Part shown: positions 1-8,828 of the stretch, in pieces
Numbering within the stretch: position 1 is the first letter of the stretch
How the letters are laid out: every line of letters begins with the position of its first letter
Source: Jeotgalibaca sp052266715
GTDB lineage: Bacteria > Bacillota > Bacilli > Lactobacillales > Aerococcaceae
Assembly (NCBI GenBank): GCA_052266715.1
Contig: JBQPRB010000001.1
Direction: 5' to 3' (one strand)
DNA length: 64,000 nucleotides
Notes under the pieces: generated by a model
What the model saw: only the letters and a program-made list of their open reading frames with translations
Told to the model about the DNA's origin: nothing
Databases searched by the model: none
Made by a program: the position numbers and the translations under genes

Positions 1-21
1 GGATATTGACCGTAAGACAAA

Positions 22-60
22 ATAAAAAAACGACCCGCTCTCAGGAATGAGAGCGGGTTT
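22..60 (-). terminator. Rho-independent terminator
   Basis: An 11-bp perfect stem (33-43 with 48-58, loop GGAA) is followed on the minus strand by a long T run. It lies just past the stop codon of the Cys-rich protein gene, so it most likely ends that transcript. Confidence 0.85.
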
Positions 61-77
61 ATTTGATTTATTCACTT

Positions 78-407
78 CTAAGCATTTACATACGCTTTAC
101 ATGCCGCTTCACATTCCCGACAAGCTTTAGCACATTCTTGGCAATGATCATGGTCGTGTTTCTCACATTCAGTTGCACATTCATCGCACGCTTTGGCGCA
201 TAGAGCTACGAGTTCTGGGAATAATTTACTTTCACGGCTGGCAAAAGCTACGACCATCCCACACATATCCGCGCATTCACGGTCGGTTCGGATGCAGTCC
301 GCCATCATCGCAACATGTTCTTCTCTCAAACAGGCATCGAAACAATTATTACAAGCTTTTTGACATGCGACAACTTTGTCCACTAACGTATCCAATGTTT
401 CATTCAT
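78..407 (-). CDS. Cys-rich four-helix-bundle copper-binding protein (DUF326/Csp-like)
   Basis: A small soluble protein of about 109 residues with many cysteines in CxxxC and CxxC spacing along predicted helices, and a short HDHDH cluster near residue 87. This pattern is that of the DUF326/Csp family, whose characterised members store Cu(I) in the core of a four-helix bundle. There is no signal peptide, so a cytosolic location is expected. An in-frame ATG lies two codons upstream, but AAGGAG sits 9 bases before the ATG at 407 and only 3 before the upstream one, so 407 is preferred. The gene stands alone between a terminator and an ABC operon. The copper role is inferred from the family. Confidence 0.8.
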   Translation of the reverse strand: MNETLDTLVDKVVACQKACNNCFDACLREEHVAMMADCIRTDRECADMCGMVVAFASRESKLFPELVALCAKACDECATECEKHDHDHCQECAKACRECEAACKAYVNA

Positions 408-490
408 TATCATTCGCTCCTTTATCGTTTGTCTCTCCTTTTATCTTACTCTTCAACAAAATGGATGGCAAATGATATCCTAAATCATTT

Positions 491-1279
491 TTAATAATTT
501 ATATCCCGCTTTGTATATCTGAATAGCCCCAAAAATAGAATAACAATTGTATAGCCATAGTTAACGGTGATATACTTCCACGATAGAGCATCATTCTCGA
601 TAAGTAATGCCGTGCTACTATAATGGAAAGGTGTAAACCACCTTAATATTTCCCAATTTTCAGATAGATTTGAAACAACAAGCAATGCATAGAGAATCAC
701 CACGACGAAAGTACCGATAAATGAAGATTTAAAAGGCAGAAGCTCGATAATCCCAAGTGCTAACAAGCCAATATTCAAATACAGAAAAAAGCTGACTAGA
801 TGAATATTAAAAAATAAAGCATGGTTCACTTCCTGCCCCGTAATATAAATCCCGATATATCCGATGATATAAATACTGGCAACAGCGGTAAATATTATCA
901 CGGCAGTCGCCAAAACTTTCTCGATAATCACGCGCGTCCGGCTGATAGGATGCGTCAACAAGAATTCACTTGTATGCTCTTTTTCTTCTTTAGAGAGCAT
1001 ATTACCCCCTATCATGGCCGCGAAAACACTCAAACTTAAATTGACCAAGACATCATGTTCCATGCCATAAAAGCCCTCCAAGGTGGACATGTTTGCTAAA
1101 TCAATATTCACGATATCCGTAAATGCGCTTAAGTCACCAAACATCGTAGCCATATTTTGAGCATCTTCCGAAAACACAGGATACAAGGAAATGACCATTA
1201 GCATAAACAAGCCCAGAATCGTGCCGGTAATGAATGCGGTCGGGAGATTGCGTTTGAGTTCATTCTTAAAAATATACAT
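491..1279 (-). CDS. ABC-2 type transporter permease
   Basis: A 262-residue integral membrane protein with about six hydrophobic segments: one after the first ten residues, a long luminal loop, then a cluster from about residue 85 to the end. It carries the KEEKEHTSEFLLTHPISR region typical of ABC-2 permeases of the ABC-2 membrane 3 type, just before the third segment. The start ATG overlaps the stop codon of the ATPase gene (TAATG), so the two are translationally coupled and form a two-component exporter. The substrate cannot be told; relatives export antibiotics, peptides or lipids. Confidence 0.85.
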   Translation of the reverse strand: MYIFKNELKRNLPTAFITGTILGLFMLMVISLYPVFSEDAQNMATMFGDLSAFTDIVNIDLANMSTLEGFYGMEHDVLVNLSLSVFAAMIGGNMLSKEEKEHTSEFLLTHPISRTRVIIEKVLATAVIIFTAVASIYIIGYIGIYITGQEVNHALFFNIHLVSFFLYLNIGLLALGIIELLPFKSSFIGTFVVVILYALLVVSNLSENWEILRWFTPFHYSSTALLIENDALSWKYITVNYGYTIVILFLGLFRYTKRDINY

Positions 1280-2193
1280 TATTCATCCCTCCCACTCATA
1301 GTAGTGCCAAGATAAAAATGGCGGAAAACTTCGTCTAAATCCGGCTCAATAATGGAAAGGTCGGTCATAGTGTCTTTGTATTGATGAAGAGCAGTTAATA
1401 AATTTCCCAAGGTATCTTGATATAAGAAACTAATGCTATCTTTCGTTCGAATGACATCTTTCATATAATTTTCCAGTTCAGGAATAGCGGTCAAGCCTTG
1501 CACCACCACACGTTTCACCGCTGTTTTCCGCAGTTCATCCATGGGCCCTGAGGTAATAATATGCCCATCTTTGATGATAGCTGCTTTCGTACAGTATCTT
1601 TGTACTTCAGTCAGGTTATGGGATGATACGAAAATCGTTGCTCCGTTATTGTGGCGTTCCTGCATTTCTTCCCAGAAAAGGGATTGCATCAGAGGGTCCA
1701 GGCCACTTGTCGGTTCATCAAACATGTATAGCTCAGGTCTGTGGTGCAAGGCACAAATAATACTTACCTTTCTACGGTTTCCGAAAGAAAGCTCTTTGAT
1801 TTTTTTATGGGGATCCACATTGAATTTTTGCATGAGGCGTTGACTTTCAGCCTTAATGTCAGATCCGTTTCCACGTAATCGGGCTGAAAAATCGATCATT
1901 TTTTGTACTGTTAAATATTCATAAAAGAATACCTCAGATGGGATATAGCCTATACGCGATAGTATCGCTTGGTTCTGGGTCGAGACTGTCTCGTTGAAAA
2001 TTTCCGCCTCACCAGCAGTAGCCTGTATCAATCCCAACAGGATGCGCATGGTTGTGCTTTTACCTGCCCCGTTCGGACCCACAAAACCATAAAAATCGCC
2101 TTTTTGAATAGCAAGGTTAATGTCTTCTATTGCAAATGATTTTTTATACTTTTTAGATAGATTTCGTATAGCAATAATCGGTTGCTCCATCAT
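1279..2193 (-). CDS. ABC transporter ATP-binding protein
   Basis: A 304-residue ABC ATPase. Walker A is GPNGAGKST near residue 40, the signature region reads LSFGNRRKVS near residue 135, and the Walker B region with MFDEPTSGLDP lies near 155, followed by the SSHN switch histidine. The signature is degenerate (SFGNR in place of SGGQ), as in other exporters of this class. A C-terminal extension of about 80 residues follows the nucleotide-binding domain. AAGGAGG precedes the ATG-ATG start by five bases. It energises the permease encoded directly downstream. Specificity is unknown. Confidence 0.88.
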   Translation of the reverse strand: MMEQPIIAIRNLSKKYKKSFAIEDINLAIQKGDFYGFVGPNGAGKSTTMRILLGLIQATAGEAEIFNETVSTQNQAILSRIGYIPSEVFFYEYLTVQKMIDFSARLRGNGSDIKAESQRLMQKFNVDPHKKIKELSFGNRRKVSIICALHHRPELYMFDEPTSGLDPLMQSLFWEEMQERHNNGATIFVSSHNLTEVQRYCTKAAIIKDGHIITSGPMDELRKTAVKRVVVQGLTAIPELENYMKDVIRTKDSISFLYQDTLGNLLTALHQYKDTMTDLSIIEPDLDEVFRHFYLGTTMSGRDE

Positions 2194-2270
2194 AAAAACC
2201 TCCTTTTCACGCTCTTGAGTATATATTCATTATACCATCACATGCAACGTGACTTAAAATGCCCATAAAA

Positions 2271-2314
2271 AAGAGCCATGATTTTTCCTGTTTAGGTTAA
2301 ATCATGGCTCTTTT
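2271..2314 (-). terminator. Terminator after kdgT
   Basis: A long stem (AAGAGCCATGATTT paired with its complement) ends in T runs on both sides. It lies just beyond the kdgT stop codon and upstream of the ABC genes, isolating the two units. Confidence 0.8.
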
Positions 2315-2316
2315 AT

Positions 2317-3243
2317 TTAGTTCTTTTGATTTGCCAGTTTGGCAACAATGAATGGCGTAATGACACTAGTCACTACCACGACTAATAATACTTGTGATGC
2401 GGCTGCACCAACATAGTCTCCTAACAATTCCGGATAGATGGCACCAACCAATCCAGCAGTGGAAACGGAAAGACCCGCTACTGTCATAAAGGTTGCCCCA
2501 ACTGTTCCATCATTTTTCAATACAAAGCGGTCGATAAGAAGCATGGAGAAATTGATGATATAGAATAATACCGCCAAGATAAGGCCGCCACCACCGGCTT
2601 GTAGTGCATCAATCAAGTTCAATCCGTAACCCAAGTTCCAGCCCATCAGGAACGTCAGTCCTGGTAGAGCCGGCATAAAGAACGCTCTAAAGTTAGGATC
2701 AAGATTTCCAAAAACAACCCCGGCAGCCATTGGAATCAACGTACTGATAACCGGTGTCCAGTCCATCCCACCACCGCTGGCAATGCCATAAATAATCATC
2801 GGAACAGCTGCAATACTGAATAAACCGGTAATACCATAAACTGCCGTATCCTGTTCATTGCCATATTGTTGCATCAAAGATAAGTAAACGGCTGGGTTAA
2901 TCGAACAAATGGTAATGGTAAAGGCCAAGGCACTAATTCCCATCACGCCACTTTGGCCAAATAAGGAAATGTATAATAGGCTAATTCCGCCAGCGATAAC
3001 GAATTTTGCCAAAAGCAAAACCCCTTGGCGTTTTAGCGCGTAACCGATTTTCTTGAGATCAATACCCGTTCCGGAAGCAAAACAGATGGCACCAATGATG
3101 CCGTTCGTCCCTGCCCCACCGAATATATGCTCCGTTAAGCCACCCACTTGAAACAGATTTGGCCAGAACGTGTAAATGAAGGCACTGGTCAGCATCGGAA
3201 CCAAGAATGTCCCTGCTGGAACTTTTTTTATTGCATTTAACAT
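2317..3243 (-). CDS. kdgT: 2-keto-3-deoxygluconate permease (KdgT family)
   Basis: A 308-residue hydrophobic protein with about ten membrane segments. The N-terminus (IKKVPAGTFLVPM), the GTNGIIGAICFASGTGIDLK stretch and the GATFMTVAGLSVSTAG stretch are typical of the KdgT family, which imports 2-keto-3-deoxygluconate by proton symport. Length matches the family. AAAGGAG precedes the ATG. No pectin or hexuronate genes surround it, so the true substrate may be a related acid sugar. It is a single-gene unit with its own terminator. Confidence 0.82.
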   Translation of the reverse strand: MLNAIKKVPAGTFLVPMLTSAFIYTFWPNLFQVGGLTEHIFGGAGTNGIIGAICFASGTGIDLKKIGYALKRQGVLLLAKFVIAGGISLLYISLFGQSGVMGISALAFTITICSINPAVYLSLMQQYGNEQDTAVYGITGLFSIAAVPMIIYGIASGGGMDWTPVISTLIPMAAGVVFGNLDPNFRAFFMPALPGLTFLMGWNLGYGLNLIDALQAGGGGLILAVLFYIINFSMLLIDRFVLKNDGTVGATFMTVAGLSVSTAGLVGAIYPELLGDYVGAAASQVLLVVVVTSVITPFIVAKLANQKN

Positions 3244-3373
3244 TTATTATCTCCTTTTGATTAATATATTTTGACCGTATTCCCTAAAAAACTTCTTTCC
3301 TATCATGGCATATTGAAAACGCTTGTGTCAAATTGATTTTTATATTCTTATGAGAACAGGAATTTTTTACAGC

Positions 3374-3913
3374 TTATTGATAGACATTAAATCCCGTTGC
3401 AGTATCTTCGAATTTTGCTCCTTTTGGTGATTGGAGTATGAGTTTGAAAAAATAGAAATCCCCGATACAAGAGCCTGCATGCAACGAAACTAAAAGGACA
3501 TAATCGAAATTCGCCATACTCGAAAGAGCATAGAATAACGTTAAACCAATCGTAATCAATATAAAGGGAGCCAAGCAGATAATGCTGTATTCCCGGGCAG
3601 AGTATTTCGACCCAGGGCTAGAGGCATAAGCCATAAAATTTTTAAATCCGAATAGCACCTTTTGTTTAGGCTGGAATAATTTGAAAAAGATGCCATGAAT
3701 CAATTCATGGATAACGATGAGAGCAAAGTAAATCGCTAAATTTGTGAATAAATGCATCAGTCCCGATGAGTTTGAATCAAGTGGTGGACGAATAGTAGAA
3801 GCAATAACAAAAAAAACAACATAAAAGAAAAACATTAAAATGATTGCCCAAATATTGAGTTTCAACGCAAGTTTCTTGTTATCCAGTAAATTTAATTCTT
3901 TAATTTTCTTCAT
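3374..3913 (-). CDS. DUF3267-type membrane protein with HExxH motif
   Basis: About 179 residues with four hydrophobic segments. A zinc-protease-like HELIH motif lies at residues 69-73 inside a membrane segment, as in DUF3267 proteins, which resemble site-2 protease cores. The frame is open upstream, but that extension runs into the terminator of the neighbouring gene. The chosen ATG is preceded by AAGGGA, so 3913 is preferred. There is no partner gene nearby. Proteolytic activity is inferred only from the motif. Confidence 0.7.
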   Translation of the reverse strand: MKKIKELNLLDNKKLALKLNIWAIILMFFFYVVFFVIASTIRPPLDSNSSGLMHLFTNLAIYFALIVIHELIHGIFFKLFQPKQKVLFGFKNFMAYASSPGSKYSAREYSIICLAPFILITIGLTLFYALSSMANFDYVLLVSLHAGSCIGDFYFFKLILQSPKGAKFEDTATGFNVYQ

Positions 3914-3972
3914 TGATAACCAATCCCTTCTCCGCTTTTGTATAGTTATTATACCAGTACAAACCCAACAAA

Positions 3973-4020
3973 AAGCACCCAATACTCGAACACTGTCTGT
4001 CCAAGTATTGGGCACTTTTT
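3973..4020 (-). terminator. Terminator after yghU-like gene
   Basis: A stem of about 13 bp with one G-T pair (GTGCCCAATACT against AGTATTGGGTGC, read on the minus strand) is followed by a T run. It begins just after the glutathione-transferase gene and supports the shorter start of the DUF3267 gene downstream. Confidence 0.8.
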
Positions 4021-4026
4021 TAGCTG

Positions 4027-4815
4027 TTATTGCTCGTTAATTGGTTGATAAGTTACATCCAGACCTTTTTGTACACCCGGTCTTTCGGCAATGCGGTTTG
4101 CCCATTCAACAAGGTGGGTATATTCCAGGACATTCAAGAATTCGTCAGATCCTTCATAGAGGTTTCCTAGTACTAATTGTCCGTACCAGGACCAAATGGC
4201 GATATCCGCAATCGTATAACTATCGCCGGCCACATACGGGCGCTGTGCCAACGTTTTATCCAATAAATCCAATTGGCGTTTGGTTTCCATGGTAAAGCGA
4301 TCGATTGGGTATTTCATTTTTTCTGGCGCATAAGCAAAGAAATGCCCAAATCCGCCACCCACATAGGGGCCGGACCCAATTTGCCAGAATAGCCAATTCA
4401 GTGTTTCGGTACGACCGTGAATATCGGTTGGAATCAGTTGCTGGAATTTCTCCGCTAAATAGAGAAGAATAGAACCCGATTCAAAAACTTCCACCCGCGG
4501 ATTTTGACTTCGGTCAACGAGCGCTGGAATCTTGGAGTTGGGATTAATGCCCACAAAGTCCGAACCGAACTGATCGCCTTCTCCGATATTAATTTTATAG
4601 AGATCGTATTCTGCTCCAGTAACACCGAGCTCTTTTAGTTCTTCCAACATAATCGTAACCTTTACGCCGTTCGGAGTCCCTAATGAATAAAGTTGAAACG
4701 GAGCTTCTCCTACTGGTAATGTTTGTTCGAAACGACTGCCCGCTGTGGGATTATTCCCCGTTCTGTTGGTATTTTCATCTTCCCATTGCCATACTTTCGG
4801 TAATTCGTAAGTCAT
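4027..4815 (-). CDS. yghU: Glutathione S-transferase family protein, YghU type
   Basis: A 262-residue protein with very close resemblance to E. coli YghU as I recall it: LPVGEAPFQLYSLGTPNG, VTIMLEEL, NPNSKIPAL, FESGSILLYLAEKF and VAGDSYTIADIAIW all appear in order. The N-terminal thioredoxin-fold domain ends near residue 140 and the all-helical domain follows. YghU binds two glutathiones and has disulfide reductase activity. Upstream in-frame ATGs exist, but GAGGAG sits 9 bases before the ATG at 4815. It is a single-gene unit. Whether this organism makes glutathione or bacillithiol cannot be told here. Confidence 0.88.
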   Translation of the reverse strand: MTYELPKVWQWEDENTNRTGNNPTAGSRFEQTLPVGEAPFQLYSLGTPNGVKVTIMLEELKELGVTGAEYDLYKINIGEGDQFGSDFVGINPNSKIPALVDRSQNPRVEVFESGSILLYLAEKFQQLIPTDIHGRTETLNWLFWQIGSGPYVGGGFGHFFAYAPEKMKYPIDRFTMETKRQLDLLDKTLAQRPYVAGDSYTIADIAIWSWYGQLVLGNLYEGSDEFLNVLEYTHLVEWANRIAERPGVQKGLDVTYQPINEQ

Positions 4816-4906
4816 CTCATACCACTCCTCATTAAAATTATTACGTATCTTCATCATACTATTCTTACGACAGAGAGGCTACGTTTTAGCTTTGATAAAT
4901 CAAAAA

Positions 4907-5005
4907 TCGGAAGCTGTTCTTTAGATAATTCCGACTTTTGGGTTTTCTCGGAAGAATAACAACGATTTGAAAATTCTCCTTCCGAGTTTTAAAAAAAGTC
5001 GGAAG
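4907..5005 (+). repeat. Alternating-word array 1 (TCGGAAG/CTTCCGA)
   Basis: The word TCGGAAG occurs at 4907, 4948 and 4999, and its complement (TTCCGA/CTTCCGA) at 4929 and 4979. Forward spacings are 41 and 51 and the inverse spacing is 50. The units can fold as hairpins; the one at 4971-5011 has a stem of about 14 bp. The array fills the gap after the LysR gene and may double as its terminator. It is the least regular of the five arrays in this window. Confidence 0.6.
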
Positions 5006-5060
5006 GAGAATTGTTTTGCCGATGATATACTGCCGAGTATTGTATTTCAGGGCTTTTAGA

Positions 5061-5957
5061 TTAACACTCTAATCTGAAAGCCTGCCGCAACAGGTGGTAA
5101 ATTTGCTGGTATTGTTCGCGGAAAAAACTGTTTTTCAACGTCACAAAGTTGAATTCGCGTTGTTCGGCATAATCGACAATGTTGATCAGCGAAAGCTCCC
5201 CGGATTCTATTTCCTGCTTGGCGGCAACCTCAAACAAGAACGTAATTCCCAATCCCTTGGTAACCATATGCTTGATGGCTGCCATGTTACCGATTTCGAT
5301 GATTTTATCGAACGTATCCAGTGAATAATTGCGGTCCTCCAGGATATGCTCGAATATTTCCCGCGTTCCTGAACCATGTTCCCGCAAAATCAAGCGGCTA
5401 TTCTTCAATCCTTCAAACGGGATTTCTTGCTTAGCAAATGTCGCTTGCGGGGAACAAACGGGCACGAAGTTTTCGCGGCTGAAAAGCGTTGTGTCATAGT
5501 GAGATTTATCAAACAAGCCTTCTACGAGGATGAAATCCAGTTCTCCCTTATTCAATTGTTCCAGCAGGGATTTAGTGTTGGCAACCGTCATGTGGAAGGT
5601 CATTTCGGGATGCCGTGTCAGCAAATCGGAAAGAATAGGTGGCATCACATATTCCCCAATCGACAATGTCGCCCCGAAAGAAAAATGGAGCGACTCCGCC
5701 TTAATGGTCTGGATATTTTCCTTGAGGTGCTGAGAGTCGGAAAAAACAGTAATCGCAAATTCTTTTAAAAGCTTTCCTTGTTGGGTCAATTGTATCTTTC
5801 TGTTAGAGGTATCAAACAATTTACAGTCATAATATTCCTCCAGAAATTTGATGTGTTGGGATACTGCCGGTTGGGTAATATGCAAGTGCTCGGCGGCTTT
5901 GGTGAAGCTTCCATGTGAATAAAGTGCAAGAAAGGTTTCATGTCTAAAGTCTAGCAA
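5061..5957 (-). CDS. LysR-family transcriptional regulator (YeiE/CysL-like)
   Basis: A 298-residue regulator. The N-terminal winged helix-turn-helix covers about residues 1-60 (GSFTKAAEHLHITQPAVSQHIKFLE follows the family pattern closely) and the substrate-binding domain covers about 88-298. It is transcribed divergently from a YeiH-family transporter, the arrangement seen for YeiE/YeiH, so it probably controls that gene and itself. The start is TTG at 5957, 8 bases after GGAG. The effector is unknown; relatives sense sulfur compounds or anions. Confidence 0.85.
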   Translation of the reverse strand: MLDFRHETFLALYSHGSFTKAAEHLHITQPAVSQHIKFLEEYYDCKLFDTSNRKIQLTQQGKLLKEFAITVFSDSQHLKENIQTIKAESLHFSFGATLSIGEYVMPPILSDLLTRHPEMTFHMTVANTKSLLEQLNKGELDFILVEGLFDKSHYDTTLFSRENFVPVCSPQATFAKQEIPFEGLKNSRLILREHGSGTREIFEHILEDRNYSLDTFDKIIEIGNMAAIKHMVTKGLGITFLFEVAAKQEIESGELSLINIVDYAEQREFNFVTLKNSFFREQYQQIYHLLRQAFRLEC

Positions 5958-5986
5958 GAGAACAACTCCTATCCATAAGATGAACT

Positions 5987-6001
5987 AATGATATCATTAT
6001 A
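5987..6001. promoter_or_regulatory. Candidate LysR operator overlapping a -10 box
   Basis: A perfect 12-base palindrome (AATGATATCATT, 5987-5998) lies in the short divergent gap. It overlaps a TATAAT (complement at 5996-6001) that would serve the LysR gene. It has the T-N11-A form of LysR sites, so it is a reasonable autoregulatory operator. No experimental evidence. Confidence 0.4.
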
Positions 6002-6083
6002 AAACATAATTATTTTTTATCCACCTGCCATGATAGACTCATTTCATATTATCTTTTGTCCAAAGAAAGGAATGAGTTATTAA

Positions 6084-7091
6084 ATGAGTCAAAAACTATC
6101 TTATTCATCCGGAATTATCTTATCCGCCCTTATCGCAGCTATCGCTTATATCATTAATGGCCTGCTACCGATTGATTTACTAGGAGCGACCCTCATTGCG
6201 TTGCTGTTGGGAATGGCGCTGAATCCACTGGTTGCGAACTATGAAGTCCTTGATCCTGGGATGAACTGGACTTCCAAGAAAATCTTGCGCGTGGGGATTA
6301 TCCTTGCCGGAATCACGCTAAGTTTCTCGCAAGTTCTCCAGGCAGGTAAATATGCTCTCGTCCTGCTCGCCTTCACACTTGTGACCGCATTTGGTGTCGG
6401 CTATTTATGTCATAAAGTATTCAAGATCAATTGGAAGCTCGCGGGCCTCCTTTCGGTTAGTACGGCCATCTGCGGTGGAACGGCCGTTGCGACAGTTGGA
6501 CCCACCATTAACGCAAAAAATCGGGATATCGCCTACGCCATTTCCGCTACATTTATATTTGATATTATCACTGTCATTGCGTTCCCCTGGATTGGCCAGA
6601 TGTTAGGGCTCAGTGACACGGGCTATGGCCTATGGGTTGGGACGGCCGTGAATGACACCTCTTCGGTCGTGGCGGCAGGGTACGCATTTTCTGATGCAGC
6701 CGGCGTCTTGGCAACTATCGTGAAACTCACCCGTACCTTGTTTATTGTGCCGATTGTCCTCATTTTTTCGTGGATTCATGCAAAAAAAGAAACGCAGGCC
6801 ACAGGTACCGTCAAGGTTGATATTGTAAAAATATTCCCATGGTTCATCCTGGGTTTTCTGGCTGTCGTCGCAGTAAGAAGTACGGGTCTTGTTCCGGACG
6901 TGATGGTTGGACAGATTTCGGCGCTTTCGAAATTTTGTTTAGCTATGTCATTAGCCGCAATCGGCTTAAAAACAAGTTTCAAAGAAGTCACGGAAGTCGG
7001 TATCAAGCCAATGATTGCCGGTGTCGTTATTGATGTATCTGTAGTCATCGTTGCGTTGATTGTGCAAGGACTGATTATGAAATATATTTAG
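6084..7091 (+). CDS. YeiH/UPF0324 family putative sulfate exporter
   Basis: A 335-residue protein with about ten membrane segments. The family pattern is clear: LRVGIILAGITLSFSQVL, the STAICGGTAVATVGPTI region, and the WVGTAVNDTSSVVAAG stretch. Members are membrane transporters often annotated as sulfate exporters. The function is poorly established. It is divergent from a LysR regulator and ends at a clear terminator. GAAAGGA precedes the ATG. Confidence 0.85.
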   Translation: MSQKLSYSSGIILSALIAAIAYIINGLLPIDLLGATLIALLLGMALNPLVANYEVLDPGMNWTSKKILRVGIILAGITLSFSQVLQAGKYALVLLAFTLVTAFGVGYLCHKVFKINWKLAGLLSVSTAICGGTAVATVGPTINAKNRDIAYAISATFIFDIITVIAFPWIGQMLGLSDTGYGLWVGTAVNDTSSVVAAGYAFSDAAGVLATIVKLTRTLFIVPIVLIFSWIHAKKETQATGTVKVDIVKIFPWFILGFLAVVAVRSTGLVPDVMVGQISALSKFCLAMSLAAIGLKTSFKEVTEVGIKPMIAGVVIDVSVVIVALIVQGLIMKYI

Positions 7092-7096
7092 ACAAT

Positions 7097-7135
7097 AAAA
7101 ACTGATTGCGTCCAAAGGATACAATCAGTTTTTTT
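7097..7135 (+). terminator. Terminator after yeiH-like gene
   Basis: The stem AAACTGATTG / CAATCAGTTT is followed by T7, six bases after the YeiH-like stop codon. Confidence 0.85.
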
Positions 7136-7147
7136 GTACACTGCCTT

Positions 7148-7288
7148 GAGTGATTATTCAAAAGGAAAAATGCTTACGAGTAATCACTTTGGGCCAAAAA
7201 ACGATTACTCACAGCTTTATTTGTCCCTGAGTAATCACTTTCCGAAAAAAACGATTACTCAACCAAAAATTACGGTTTGAGTAATCAC
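7148..7288 (+). repeat. Alternating-word array 2 (GAGTAATCAC/GATTACTC)
   Basis: GAGTAATCAC occurs at 7178, 7229 and 7279, its inverse GATTACTC at 7203 and 7253, and a degenerate GAGTGATTATTC at 7148. Same-strand spacing is 50-51 bases and alternate spacing is 25-26. The array fills the gap between two convergent genes, bounded by their terminators. It encodes no protein that I can see. Confidence 0.75.
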
Positions 7289-7297
7289 CCTCACACA

Positions 7298-7342
7298 AAA
7301 ACCCAGAACAGCCCCCTCGCTCAGGAGCTTGTTCTGGGTTTA
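7298..7342 (-). terminator. Terminator of the liv operon
   Basis: A 12-bp stem (AAACCCAGAACA with its complement) lies directly after the livF stop codon. Confidence 0.8.
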
Positions 7343-7350
7343 ACTCATTA

Positions 7351-8064
7351 TTATTTTTTCTTTGAACCGCCCAGATAAGCGTCCAAGACACGCGGGTCGT
7401 TTGCCACTTCATTGGCGGGACCTTCCAGCACAATTTGTCCGGTTTCCATCACGTAGGCGTAGTCGGCGATGCTGAGAGCCTTTTTGGCATTTTGTTCCAC
7501 CAACATGATGGTCGTACCGGTCTTGGCAACTTTCTGGATAACTTCGAAAATTTCTTGCACAACAAGCGGTGCCAATCCCATGGATGGTTCATCCAGCAGC
7601 AAGAGTTTCGGGCGTGCCATGATGGCGCGTCCGATGGCCAGCATCTGCTGTTGACCGCCTGATAGCGTTCCTCCCAATTGCCCGCTCCGCTCTTTCAGGA
7701 TCGGAAATTGTTGGAATATTTTCTCCAGGTCTTCTTGCACTTCGCCGTCTCTTCTTTGATAGGCACCCATTTCAAGATTTTCCAGAACCGTCATCCCCTG
7801 CAAGATTTGCCGGCCTTCCGGTACCAAGGAAATGCCGCGCTTAACTATTTGGTGAGGCGCCAATCCTTTAATTGACTGCCCCGCGAAAAGGATATCACCA
7901 GATGTCGCCTTTAAAGTACCTGTGATAGAGCGCATCGTCGTGGTCTTGCCGGCACCATTCGCGCCGATCAAGGACACAATCTTGCCTTCCGGTACATTCA
8001 AGGAGATATCTTTCAAGGCCTGGATATTTCCATATCCGGCTTTAATATTTGTCAATTGCAACAT
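7351..8064 (-). CDS. livF: Branched-chain amino-acid ABC transporter ATP-binding protein LivF
   Basis: A 237-residue ABC ATPase: Walker A GANGAGKTT near residue 35, signature LSGGQQQM near 135 and Walker B LLLLDEPSMGLAP near 155. The short length and the MGLAPL sequence after Walker B are typical of LivF, as against LivG. It works at the inner face of the membrane with LivG, LivM and LivH. Its ATG overlaps the livG stop (TAATG). It is the last gene of the operon. Confidence 0.92.
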   Translation of the reverse strand: MLQLTNIKAGYGNIQALKDISLNVPEGKIVSLIGANGAGKTTTMRSITGTLKATSGDILFAGQSIKGLAPHQIVKRGISLVPEGRQILQGMTVLENLEMGAYQRRDGEVQEDLEKIFQQFPILKERSGQLGGTLSGGQQQMLAIGRAIMARPKLLLLDEPSMGLAPLVVQEIFEVIQKVAKTGTTIMLVEQNAKKALSIADYAYVMETGQIVLEGPANEVANDPRVLDAYLGGSKKK

Positions 8065-8828
8065 TACATGTCATCCTCCTTGCCTAAATATGCTTCGATG
8101 ACTTGCGGGCTTTTTTGAATATCGCCAGGTAGACCTTCCGCGATTTTCGAGCCAAAATTGATTGCGACCATGCGATCGCAAATATTCATCATCAAGTTCA
8201 TGTCATGTTCGATCACGATGATGGTAATACCCAGTGCACTGATTTTACGCATCAAATCCATCAGGCGTTCCGTCTCACTGTCATTCATCCCCGCGGCCGG
8301 CTCATCCAGCAGCAACAATTTCGGTTGCGAGGCCAAGGCACGCGCAATTTCCAAGCGGCGTTGTTTCCCATATGGCAATGAGTCGGCCGGCTTATCGGCA
8401 TCATTCAGTAAGTTAACCATCGCCAACAATTCGCGCCCTTTCACGAAGGCCGCTTCCTCTTCTTCTTTTTGAGTCTTCGAATGAAAAACGCTTGAGAAGA
8501 AGCCCGATTCTAGTTTGCTGTGCATGCCAATCACAATGTTTTCCAGAACCGTCATATGGCCAAACAGGCGGATGTTTTGGAAAGTCCGGGATATACCGAG
8601 CTTTGCAATTTGATGGGGTTTCAGCAGTGCCAATTCTTGCCCGTCCAGGGTGATTTTTCCTTCGCTGACAGAAAAGACTCCCGTGATCAGGTTGAACAAG
8701 GTCGTTTTCCCGGCTCCGTTTGGTCCGATAATACCCAAAATCTCGCCTTCATTGACCGCAAAAGAAATGTCCTGCGAAGCCGCAACCCCGCCAAAATTTT
8801 TGCTGACATTTTCCAACTGTAACAACAT
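8064..8828 (-). CDS. livG: Branched-chain amino-acid ABC transporter ATP-binding protein LivG
   Basis: A 254-residue ABC ATPase with Walker A GPNGAGKTT, a degenerate signature (LPYGKQRRLEIARAL) and Walker B LLLLDEPAAGMN. The YGKQRRLEIARAL and AAGMN forms, and the C-terminal VIEAYLG, mark LivG. Its start lies directly against the livM stop (TAGATG). It is the partner of LivF in the importer. Confidence 0.92.
   Translation of the reverse strand: MLLQLENVSKNFGGVAASQDISFAVNEGEILGIIGPNGAGKTTLFNLITGVFSVSEGKITLDGQELALLKPHQIAKLGISRTFQNIRLFGHMTVLENIVIGMHSKLESGFFSSVFHSKTQKEEEEAAFVKGRELLAMVNLLNDADKPADSLPYGKQRRLEIARALASQPKLLLLDEPAAGMNDSETERLMDLMRKISALGITIIVIEHDMNLMMNICDRMVAINFGSKIAEGLPGDIQKSPQVIEAYLGKEDDM

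Noticed and set aside
3914..4015. N-terminal extension of the DUF3267 gene
   Set aside because: The extension overlaps the neighbouring terminator and lacks a ribosome site.
7148..7288. Possible CRISPR array
   Set aside because: The words are only 8-12 bases, alternate in orientation, and the segments between them are not unique spacers of constant length. No cas genes are present.
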